DNA of 64,000 bases from the NCBI GenBank assembly GCA_030407005.1, contig JAUDYN010000007.1, forward strand, positions 744,001-808,000, given 5' to 3'. Below, in pieces: positions 37,901 to 48,600 of this stretch (positions are counted from its first letter, which is position 1; the number at the start of each line of letters is the position of its first letter). The notes below the pieces were generated by a model, which had not been told where the DNA came from, did no database searches, and worked only from the letters and a program-made list of their open reading frames with translations. A program made the translations under genes and the position numbers. Origin of the DNA: Desarmillaria ectypa (taxonomy: Eukaryota; Basidiomycota; Agaricomycetes; Agaricales; Physalacriaceae).

Positions 37901-40605
37901 CAGTCTTTGATGCCGCCCTGAACTTCCGGGACGCATACATGGAGTATATCCCCAACTATCCGATCGCAGCTTATAGAATCGACGACGAAATGGCCAATAA
38001 TCCGGCGTTCAAGCAGTTCGTCGAGGTGAGCAGGAGTGAAAATGTTTTGATTTACCTGTCATTGTTGACATTCCCGAACAGCAATGTGTCAAGCACCCTG
38101 ATGCTCACCGATTGGATATGAAGAGCTTTATTAATCGTCCAATACCTAGGCTTCTGAGATACGAGCTTCTGTTGAAGGGTATTCTGGATGAGACTCCACC
38201 GGGACATGACGATAAACGCGAGATACCTGAGGTCTTGGATGTGATCAAAGCACTTGGAAAAGATACTGAACCTGGTGTTGTATCAGCCAAGCAAAAAGTG
38301 GAACTTTGGCGGTACAATTCGAATATCACATTCAAGAACGGAGAATGGATTGTACGTGCCTTATGATGGCGCCGGACGGATTCTGATATCACATTCAGGA
38401 TATGGATTTACTTGATGACAACCGCTCATTAATTCACACCGGAAAGCTTCTACGGCAACCTGATGGTGGACTGGAATGGAATGGATGGAGTGAATTGTTT
38501 GTTCTTCTGTTCGACAACTACTGTAAGACGGTCACTAGAGCATCATGCTATGTTGCTTGTACTCACACAGTTAATCACAGTGGTTATGACGAAGCCTAGG
38601 GAAGATCGTAATGGTGTGCTGAAGTATCATGTCAATCGTCGGGTAACCAATGCGTTGTTTTGCTTGTTGTTCCATGCTGATAATCCGACTTAGCCCATCC
38701 CTCTTGATCTACTAACGCTTGTCAACTTCACTGACCCACCCGCTCAGCGTGGTACTGGTCTTCTCCGCAATCTTCGGGGTGAACGGCATGATTCTCTCAC
38801 TGGAAATGCTGGAGTCCGGTCTCCCGAGAGCGCTTCGGATTCGCGATCTGTGTTTCCCTGTACCATTCACCACAATGGTCGGCTAGGAGGAAACTACATT
38901 CTCTATGCAGAGTCTGCCCAAGTACGCTCAGAATGGAAGCAGAAGCTGGAAGAGGCTATGGGGCTTCGTAAGGTTGTGCAGGAATCCAACAAGGTCTTCG
39001 AAGTTGAGACTCTGAGCTCGGACACATTTTTGGTGCCGTCGATAGCGTCAGGTCAGGCGGCACCGTCATGGAATCTTGAGAACTCCTTCACTGGAAAGGT
39101 CACCTGCTCCGTTCCATTCAGTAAGACCGGGTTCCTGCTCGTCTATCAATGATTCTCACTTGCTGTGCAGACACTTCTGATGGACGAGGACTCGTGGCCA
39201 TCGGGTGTGCCGAAGGAGTGTGGATTGGCTTCAGACATGATTCACGATGTACGTGGGCGCGTCCTTAGTCACGTCATGCTTTCTCACGTTGTTGTAGCCA
39301 TGCGACGAGTACTTCATCTCAAAATGGTAACGCAGTGTGCCATGTTAGAAGACTTTGGTATCTTTCTGGTATTAGCTGATAAAGTTGGTGGTATTCATCG
39401 AAAGCATTGAGCACGAAGCTGACATCCCTGCTAGTCCCTTTTCGCATACCACATTGAGGCATTGGTTCCATCATCACCACAGAGCAGTCATGCCTCACAG
39501 ACTCCCCAAAAACTAAACGGAAGCAAGGATGTTTTGTTCTTCAGCGTTGGGATGCTACAAGGACGCACATTAGTAATTTATATGAGGAGAAAAGGCGTAC
39601 GTTTTTCTCATAACTCCCTCACTTTCCCTGACACCGATTCCGATATGCACAGCTCGAGAGTATCTTCCATGTCGTTGAACCCGTCGTGGATAAAATCAAC
39701 GAAAAGGTCAAGTCTACCCCCGCCATCACATCCCGATTCGGTTTTCGTACACCCAAGTCCGACTGGTTCCGACACTATAGGGAATTCTTTGTTCCCTCAG
39801 AAGCCTATGATGTCGTTTTCTTAAAAGCTAAAATTGCTATTCTTTTCACCAAAGGGTTTGAGATCATGGATTTAATGGAGTACGTTGTGTTATGGAACTA
39901 TGTGTCGGCGTCCAAGCTCACTGTTGTAACAGCTTCAAAAGTAAGACTATTCCCACACTGAAGGAAGGCTTTGCGCCCCTAGCCAAACGATGTGAAGGAT
40001 GTCGGCCGTTAGGAATGTTCCGGTCAAAGGAGCACGAATTCCTCTTATGTTATGACGGTCAGTATCAATAGTTCATGTATCTTCCTGGTCACTCACCCGA
40101 TCTGACAGAATTTGGTCTCTACGTCGACAAACATGGGGAACCCAGCCGACTAACGACCGGTACTATCGAATGGGAGGGGACGGCTGAGCGTGTCGCCATT
40201 CATTCACCCTATATTCTCCTCTTCGACACGCGTTTCATCGAGGTCCGACATATCCAGACGGGCAGGTTGGTACAGATCATCCCAGGCCATAATATACATT
40301 GCATTTGGGATGGTCGAGGTACGGACTTGGCGAGCGCCAACATCGTCACACCGGGTGTCGACGACGAGCGCATGATCCAGGAAGCACGCATCCACTGTGT
40401 TTCATCCAACGATAGCATGTTTACTGGTCGTCACTCAAGAGCCATAGCTCAACACGTATTCGAACTTATCCCTACGCTCCCATTATACCTCCCGGGATCT
40501 CTCTCATCTCCTTCCAACGCTACTTACTTCCCGCGCACCTACTCTCCGCCTCATTCACCCCAGCTTCGGGCGAATCACTCCTTCAGTGCATATTCACCCT
40601 CATAA
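34985..40605 (+). CDS. ROM2: Rho GEF with DEP-like, two DH domains, PH and CNH (Rom2/Rgf type)
   Basis: Exon 1 (34985-35105; MTRLSDDDLSDPNDEDLN) splices to 35191. A long Ser/Pro-rich region (35200-35990) precedes a DEP-like domain (36100-36460; LLSHIAVQLRDKVPRGTH). A small Cys motif follows (CYSPGCDEGAVCYSPRCPRK, 36510-36570). DH domain 1 spans about 36800-37560 (LIDKEEQYIQDLNLVESVFI; HLQKYPVLLEAIYNETAHG). DH domain 2 spans 37599-38340 (ELIKGEMAYVKDLENIDV; RLLRYELLLKGILDETPPGH). PH is 38402-38990 and CNH about 39050-40450 (GRGLVAIGCAEGVWIGFRH). Rom2/Rgf proteins activate Rho1 in cell-wall integrity signalling. Yeast members have one DH; here two complete ones lie in tandem with good splice sites between them. 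Which DH is catalytic is unknown. The last exon is Pro/Ser-rich and stops at 40605. Confidence 0.87.
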
Positions 40606-40721
40606 TATACCATGCATTCTGTGTGATATCATTTATGGAAGATCCTAATTTATATTTCAACGAACCAGATGTGACAGCACAGATAGCGATACAATACTCA
40701 AAACTTGGATCGTAAGTAGTC

Positions 40722-42304
40722 TCACTGAGGCGGCGGGGGCGGCGGTGGAGCAGGCTCTTGAGGAGCAGGGGCGGTGGGAGCAGCAGCGCCAGCAGACGGG
40801 TTGGCCGGGTTGTAACCTTGAGCATCGCCTGCGTAATATTGACCGTACATTTGCTGTTGCTGAGAGGCTGCCCATTCTTTAAACTGTGGCGAGTTGACGT
40901 CGTAACCATACGCGGCCCTGGAGAGACAAGGCATCAGCATACAGGAAAAAGGAGAACCGAACTTATGACTGACCAATATTGCGCATATGCTTCGGCGCTC
41001 GCAGCATCCGTACCAGGAGCTGGGGGTTGGCCTCCTGACGTACCGCCAGGGGGGGGAGGTGGCTGGTCACCGGGCGGCGGCGGGGGTGCGCCGGAGGGAG
41101 GAGGTGGAGGTTGTTGACCGTAGCCCTAGATGCAAAGGTCAGTTTGCTCATACTGCACGACACGTCGCCGATAAATCCCATGCTAGAGGTAAGCGGGTAT
41201 ACAAGAAAGGCATACAAGAAGGAGAAAGAAGACACCCAAAGTGTCAGCCCAAACAATGTAAAGTTAGCACCTACCGCCATTGTGCCGTATGCAGCGTATT
41301 GCATTTGGGCTTGGTGTAATTCCATTTGTTGTTGTTGGACTATAGCCGCCATCTTTGCGTGTTCAGCTCGGACGACTAGAAGTAAGTCTTCGGTCAGCAC
41401 TTTCGCTCTTGCAACCTGACCTTCCTCGGGGCCGCTAAGTTTCATAGAAAGTCAGACGGAAAATAAATGATTCGAGCAGTCGAGCATACGTTATATGAAT
41501 GTAAAGGGGTTCATCGCTCTCTCGGCCTGTATCCGGTTCAAGAAAAGCGGACCCAATTCCCTTGACCTGGACACGAGTGCCCGTTTCTTGTTGTATGTAT
41601 TTGACGAATTGGCCCTTGATGAAAGTGAGACAAAATTGATCTGCTGCAGGACATAACTATACACACCTGAGGACCCACAACCTTTGCACGAATGTGAAAA
41701 TTCCGAATAGACTCTAGACCGACAGGTAGTTTTTCTTCTGGCCATTTTCGCTAGATTCCAAGTAAGATGTAGAATTGAAGGACGGTGTGATGGGAAAATC
41801 ATACCTTCTCTCGCAGACGGTCCTTCTTATCCTCGACGAGCGACCCAAGATCAATGGCGATGAGCTGATTGATGTGGTCAATAGCCTTTTGTAGAATTTC
41901 TGGAGATGGTGCCGTGACATGAAGATACAGCGGAGGATCCTTCTCCGTTGCTTTACTCCTGTCGGGATACCAAGTGCCCTTGGTACTGACAGATGCACCT
42001 GTATCTTCGTGTATCTATGATTGCATGAGCCTAGGTAAGAAAAGTAGAAGATATAGTAACGCACCTCCTGCTGGGTAGATCCCTTTGTCAACATATACCT
42101 ATTCCTGACATCGTTAATGTCAATATCTTTCGTGTAGTCGGCTTCGTGGGCGTCCTTGGCAAGACCCTCTGCAAACTGGGCGGCGATTTTAGCAGCGATA
42201 GCGGCAGCAGCAGCAGCGGCATCGACCGCAGTCTTTGTCTCTTCAGGAGCGCCTCCTTCTGCTGCTGCTGGTCCTGGCTGATCCCATTTTCGTTTGGAGG
42301 ACAT
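40722..42304 (-). CDS. KHDC4: KH-domain splicing-related protein, KHDC4/BLOM7-like
   Basis: The ATG at 42304 gives MSSKRKWDQPGPAAAEGG and an alanine-rich helix, then YTKDIDINDVRNRYMLTKGS with TQQE, diagnostic of the family. The first KH-like part continues with GKYYPDKS-type and PLYLHVTAPSP-type sequence near 41880-41990. A second conserved block joined across an intron (41500-41760) reads GLESIRNFHIRAKVVGPQG, then QFVKYIQQETGTRVQVKGIG and DEPLYIHIT. The glutamine-rich part (MAAIVQQQQMELHQAQMQYA) and a Gly/Pro tail end in poly-Pro and TGA 40722-40724. KHDC4 binds RNA and spliceosome components in animals; function in fungi is less known. It is read divergently from the ZNF511-like gene with only 75 bp between ATGs. 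Confidence 0.88.
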
Positions 42305-42379
42305 GGTCGTCGGAAGGAGAGAGTGCTCGGTCACGCTGTCACACTACTTTTCATCATGACACTCTCTTGAAAGTGTGCT
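42305..42379. promoter_or_regulatory. Very short bidirectional promoter (75 bp), KHDC4-like / ZNF511-like
   Basis: Two ATGs on opposite strands are 75 bp apart. The segment includes CACTCTCTTGAAAGTG, an imperfect inverted repeat close to the plus-strand ATG. Both genes look intact, so transcription of both must start inside this space or from within the other gene's 5' end. Confidence 0.7.
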
Positions 42380-43499
42380 ATGTCCTCCTCGAAAAGGCCA
42401 AGAACGTCCGTTTCGCCGACTGTGTCGCCTTCGTCGTCGCCTGAACCTGAGCCGACACACAAGGCCTTGCGTACGTCCGGTGCTGGTCACCCGCTACTCT
42501 GCACGCTGCCGCCGACGTGCAGCCATAAACCTACGCCTATCGCCAATTCGAAGGACTTGGAGACACATTATGCGACCTACCATGCCCATGTGTGTGAGGA
42601 TCCAGGATGTTCATGCGTGTTTCCAGAGGCAAGGCTGCTGGAATTGGTGAGCTGCAGTGGCACTACTGATTAGCGCTGTTCATTGACGGTCGGTACAGCA
42701 CCAGACAGAATGCCATGACCCATTGGCAGCCATTCGTAAAGAGCATGGAGATAAAATTGTGAGTTTCGAGTCTGGAAGTCCCGTTTTATTGCTCAGTTAA
42801 ATACTTTAGTTTGCTTGCTACCTCACGACATGTCTCAAACTATTTCTGACGCCCAAAGCACGACGACTACATCTAATAAACGCGCACGGCTTTCCAAAGG
42901 AATATTTCTTTGCTGTCACCAATAAGGGTGTCGGAGGCCTATTGAAGAAATGGGGGGAAGGCGCGAGTATGATACGCAGAGAATGGAAGAAAAGGGAGGG
43001 AGACGAGAATAAAGACAACAACACCCAATCAGATACTGGGACCGCCGAAGAGAATGAAGTTGAGGAACCCAACCACGAACACGATTTACGCGCTGGAGAG
43101 AAAAGCGACGATCTAGATGCGCTAGCCGATTCGATGACGTCTCTTTCTCTGGTGCCAAATTCGATACGGTTCGGTCGCGGTGGAAAAGGTGGAGGGTTCC
43201 CCCATCCCACTGGCTCAGATTCAACCGACGGCCGGACCCGAACGCGAGGCAGAGGAGGCAGGAGGGGAAGGCGTGCAACGTCCCGTTACGCGCCTGGTGG
43301 TGGGCAAGAAGGTGGAGCTGCTATGGATGTCGACAGCGGACCTTCAAGTGGGTATCGAGGTTTTCCTAGAGGAATAAACCGTGGGTTTATTCCTCGTGGA
43401 CGCGCTCGAGGTCTGGTACCACCGATACACGCTGTACCAAGAGGTGGACCAGGTATTATTGTGAGGGGCAAAGGAGGCACAGGTACCGGTTTTGTCTGA
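42380..43499 (+). CDS. ZNF511: Zinc finger protein, ZNF511-like
   Basis: From ATG 42380 (MSSSKRPRTSVSPTVSPS), exon 1 contains a non-classical first finger (CSHKPTPIANSKDLETHYAT with HAHVC) and CEDPGCSCVFPEARLLEL. Two short introns (around 42645-42700 and 42760-42808) are removed, giving HQTECHDPLAAIRKEHGDKI and FACYLTTCLKLFLTPKARRL with HLINAHGFPKEYFF, the conserved C2H2 pair of ZNF511. The last exon continues as a charged, then RGG/Gly-rich tail (TRTRGRGGRRGRRATSRY; PRGINRGFIPRGRARGLVPP), suggesting RNA binding, and stops at 43499. The biochemical role of the family is poorly known. Confidence 0.88.
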
Positions 43500-43604
43500 T
43501 GATTTAGGTTATTTATTCCGGTTTGAAAACCAACTAATCTGTCTGTAATGACATCGAGTGGCAACTGTCCGATCCAGTAAAAGATGGACAGATGATATGC
43601 AACA

Positions 43605-45000
43605 TCAAAACTTCTCCGGATAACTGCTAGTCCTTTTGGAGTATCCCCATCCAATCCCAAAATCTCTGAAACGCGATGAAAGTGATAGTCGTCGAGACGA
43701 AGGTGCATACTTTTCGGATCGCATGTTGTTCGACACGAACAGATTTGGATCAAACCGGTTCGGTACAAGAGGTGTGCGAGCTTCGACGGCCTCCGTATCA
43801 TACAATGACGGTTCGGGGGGAGATAATCCCCCAGACGCGATCGTGGCATCACCAAAGGATGACGACCGTGAAAGTACGACTCGTTGCTTTCTACCCCTGT
43901 ACCATACGACGCTAAGCGTCAGAACGACGACCAAAAGCACAATGGCTCCAGCCACGACACCGGCGATGGCCCCTGTAGGCATTACCGAGTCCGAAGCACT
44001 ATCTTCAGATTGACTTGAAGGACTCAGAGTAGAGGCGCTTGCCTGAGGCTGGTGGACGAAATACGGGTCGTCAGATAGCGACTCAAAAGATGGAGTATAA
44101 ATGATGTAGTCAAGCGCGAAGAACTGGTCGCCGGTGACTTGGGTCACGTTGCACATCAAGGTGTGGTTGCCTGGCTCGAGTTCATCGTTTTTGAAGAACA
44201 AGTGATTGACCGTGTCTTCTTTCTTCATGGGAGGGTCCAGAAGCGCAAACAATGGCGCCGAGTCGTCCACGCTGAATCTCACCGCACCGGTACCTTCGAC
44301 GGCTTTATGTATGCCATAAACATACACGGCAGTACCTAAGCGTTTGAGCAAAGTGGCGTTAGTAAAGAAATGGACTCCGTCCCATTACTTACCAGCGAAT
44401 TCGAAGGAGAACGAAACATTCTCCGTCGCACTCTCCATCGTAGCACCACCAAAAAATGAATATAATACCCCATTTGCATCATCCAGCGAATTGTTATTCC
44501 GATTCCAACCTGCAGAATACCGAATTTCTGTACTGTTATCGTCGACGAGGATGGTCGAATTGGCGAGAGGTGTTGAAGGGCCAGCCTCGATGAGGACGTA
44601 GTCCAAATCAGTACCTTTCACTAGCCCACTCAGGTTGATAGTGTGAATCCCATCTGGTAGTAGCGGCGACTGATACCACCGTTCATAATGGTTCTCATCC
44701 AAATACGACGCATCTTCAGGCATTTCGTCATCAATGCTGACTTTGAATTGCTTTGCATTTGGCACGTCCGGCGTATTACCAGCGAACGCTATAGAAGTAC
44801 CTGAGTAAAACGCCGTCACCCTCCGCGCATTCGAAAGAACCCAGTCCCAATCACCCACCGTTGAAAGTTACGGATATGCTACCGCCCTCGCCAGCATCCA
44901 AACAATGAGAGCCTTCGTGGTCGGAAGACTCGCTCTTCCACGGACCATCGTACGAGATCAGATGGTTAGAGTCGTTCAATAAGAGAAAAATGCCCGACAT
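43605..45000 (-). CDS. Single-pass membrane protein with two beta-sandwich-like repeats, function unknown
   Basis: Three exons: about 45000-44867, 44808-44399 and 44341-43605. The ATG at 45000 reads MSGIFLLLNDSNHLISYDG without a clear signal peptide. Two related ectodomain modules follow: FNGTSIAFAGNTPD to LLPDGIHTINLSGL and DLDYVLIEAGPS; then FAGTAVYVYGIHK to LEPGNHTLMCNVTQVTGDQF and ALDYIIYTPSFESL. Each resembles a galactose-binding-like jelly roll. N-x-S/T sites are frequent. A Ser-rich stalk leads to one membrane helix (GAIAGVVAGAIVLLVVVLTL) with a basic WYRGRKQR stop-transfer, then a Ser-rich cytosolic tail. This architecture is widespread in mushroom-forming fungi, but I know of no assigned role. 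The topology suggests a cell-surface sensor or wall-binding protein (inference). Confidence 0.8.
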
Positions 45001-45639
45001 AACGAAGGGAGAGTGGATATGTGGGTGAGATAATCAGCAATAAAAAAGCTCGAAGTGATGAGGCGAGACGACAGATAACGCATCTCGTTGATACATGATG
45101 CCCAGAGAGAACAGTGCGATCCTATCTATAAAACGCAGTTGATATCTGTCCGTTCGCTACCCACGAAATACGATTGTAATCAAAGAAGTTGTTCCATCTC
45201 AATCGAACAAGCTGTTCTGGTCACTGACCGCCGTATGCATTGGGTGCGCAAACTTGGATCAATCATGTTGCCGATATGACTAGACAAGTGCACAGCGAGG
45301 ATCCTGCCAGTGCACAGTCCGCAGCGCAGATTATGGTCCTCCGGTGTACTCCTGTTCCAACTGAAGCGATTCAATATTCAGGCAAGACGTGCAGCGATGG
45401 CAAGTTCGTGGAGATGTAAAGAGAAGACTGTTGTCGTTTCGGGCCGGCTTCCGACACGACTTCACTCATCTTGATCGCAAATTCCCAGTGTGGCTGATGC
45501 TGGATACAAGCAGAGGCGTGTATCATTGGTCAACTGTTTGAATATCGGGATGACATACAATTATCTAAAGGCTTATGGATATTGTACAGGTATGAAAGCA
45601 AGGAAAACAAGGATAGCACTAGCGATGGGACAACATTCA
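45001..45639. other. Intergenic region between membrane protein 5' end and MSH6 3' end
   Basis: About 640 bp with no gene. Small frames (for example 45088-45279) have no recognisable features. The left part carries the promoter of the membrane protein. Confidence 0.5.
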
Positions 45640-48600
45640 TCAATTTTTGGCATAGTTCTGAACAGTCTTCTTCAGCAGGGTTAGCATCAGCTTCTGCTTC
45701 ATCGGGTCCTGAGGCAGTTCGATCTTGCCCGTGGCCAGGCCATACAGATACGCAAAATCAGCTTGAGCAACCAGAGGCAAACGAGACGTCGCTCGTTGGG
45801 ACTGCTTTGCCTCGATTCGTGCTTTGAACTGCTGAGCAAACTTCTTGGATACAAGGTCGGCGCGCTCAACAACCTCCAAAGGCACGCCAGCAAGGTTTGC
45901 AACGTGTGTACCGAAAGATGATGTGGCCACACCGTCAATCAGTTTGTACAGGAAGACAATCTGGGATAAACTTTGTCAGAAGCGATATCAGAGACGAAAG
46001 ACGAGAAAGACGAACGTCACGCTTCTCCTCATCCACGACAGTTGACATGTACATGTTTCGGATGTTAGGATGATACCGGAAATCATCCGTCAGAGAACCG
46101 TAATGAGTAGCAAAGAAAGAAAGAGGAAGGGTGTGCGTTGCGAGCTCGTGTAAAACGGCCTACACCAAGGATCTAAGTTAAGTAGAAAAGCCAGTAATAA
46201 ACGTGGGCGTACCGATGCAATGGCCATACCATCCTTAAGAAAAGGTTAATAACGTTATTAGCGTAACAACGAGGGCGACATACATATGTGGATGTTCCTC
46301 GTCCCAGTTCTATTCGTCAAGGTTAATAGGGCAAAATTTTTGAAGAATGAATTCATACCATCCAGGATGACAAATGATTTAGGAGTAGCATCGCGAAGAA
46401 TTTTGCAGCATTCATCAAGTTCAACCTTGAAAGTACTTGCGTTGGAAAACATATTGTCGTAAGCACCCATTCGAGTCAGGATCGCATCCACCGGACAGAT
46501 CCTGTATCACAGTCAGAGCGCGTCGAACAAATGATGATTTTTACAAACCGAGCTTTTGCCGCAGGAACAAGCATCCCAAGTTGCGCCATGATCTGAGGAT
46601 GCTGTCAACAAAGATGAAAAGAAGTATAAACCCATGCGTACTATGCCGGTGGCTGTCATGCGCATCACCTAGAAACACCATTGTCATAAGTTCTACTACT
46701 GTATGTGACAAACAAAATGCTCACCGTAGACTTTCCACTATAGAACGGAAGCGCACACATGATCAGCCATCAAAAGACACTCAGGGAGAAACAGGACACC
46801 CACGCCATGTTCGGTCCTACCGGTCTTATCAGATCGAATATCATACATGAGAAAGGACGTAAACTTACCTGTAAGCAATGCGATCCTACCGGTTTCACCC
46901 CCAAGCCCAACATCATTCGGAATGAAGCTCTTCATATTGGCGCTGATCGCCAGCGTCGGGTGCCTTAAGTCATTGAAATCCACAAACGCCGAATCACCTT
47001 CCACGAGTTCTGGCCTACACACAGGTTCACCCAAAACGCTTGATGACTTGGCCAAACTGAATAAACAATCCAGCTCAGCAAACACGCGGATCGCCCGCAG
47101 CCAGACACCGCGATCAGAATCGAATTCTTCAAAAACACGACTCTTGAATGCTTTCATGATCGTGTTACGGGTTTCCCTCGCTTCTTTCAGGGCGCGAACA
47201 GATTTTTGTAGACTACTAACCTGCCATCGGGCCTTGGCCTGCACGGCGGCCGTAAGCGCTTGAAATGTAGAGTGGGCGCCTGAGCTTACTTTAGTACCGC
47301 CATTCTTTGTCCAATCATTGGGAATGTCCTTTTGACCAGCGTTTGTTTCCACAAGATAGATTTCCTTCTCAGCCGTTAAGTCTAATGAGACGAATTGGTC
47401 TGTAAGACCCGACGCACCTTGTTCCCGATAGCGCTATGCCACCAGTTTAACTTGCACCTACACAAGATCTGAGCACCACCCAAGATACGGGGATAAAACA
47501 CATACCCAATTTTCTTCTCGAATCGCTTGAGTTCTCCATCAAGTTCCTCTTCGAGCTCTGCGATCTCGGACATGATCTTATCGTACGCTTCATCTTTACC
47601 TTCTTGCGGAACCAACTCGTTAGCGTCTACGATATAATCAGATCATGTAGACAGCGGAAGAGACAAAGCGGCGACCTTTTTCTGATGGCTTGATGTACAT
47701 AGCCCCTACATTCTTGATATTTTGTAGCAAGTCCGGAGCATTCCGAAGGAGGCCTTGGATGATCCTCGACTTAAATGTCTCGGAGGTATCAGCGAGACTA
47801 TTGAAACCGCGGCTGAGCTTCTTGAAGGCCTGCAAAAACATTATCAGATATCGTTGAGCAAAATATCTGCTTCTCCTTACTTCCAGAACCTTCAAGAAAT
47901 CTTTGACTCTGCAGTTCTTTGCATGGATACGAGATACGATGCGCTCCAAGTCAGGGAGACCTTTGGCAACCTCGGTAAATTCCTGTTCGAATGTTGGGTG
48001 ATCCATAATGTCCTCGACGGCATCTAGTCTTGCGTTAATATCAGATACTTCCCGTAGAGGCATGCATAGCCATATGCGGAACAGCCTCTTTCCTGTACAA
48101 TAGAATAAGCGAGGAGTAATATTTTTAAAAATAAAAGAACTACCGAAAGGGGTGATGCAGCGACTCAATAACTGGAGAAGCGACCCTTCCGATGTACCTT
48201 CGTTATTAAGTAGCACCTACTAACAGTTCAACAGCGTTGTGGAGGATATTAAGAAACAGGACAAACCTCAATATGAGCCAATGTCTGTCCGTCAAGAACT
48301 AGACCTTGACCTCTTTTCATAGGATCGTAAACATTGAAATTCTTCATACTGAGTATATCCTTGTCTATGTTCAGTTGTCGGAGATACCTGCACCACATAT
48401 GGGTTAGTACAGGTGTCCGAGGAGGCGCACGTAATCGAACTAGCCAAATCATAGAACCAAGTGCTTCAATCGGAGGCCTCGAACCGGCCATGTCTCTTAT
48501 TGGCTGAGGGACAGCCCTAGGCAAAATGCCGTCGTAGTCTTCGTCCATATCACCCTTGTCAGCAGGGTATAAACTCGCCAATTCTTTCATAGTGTCTTCG

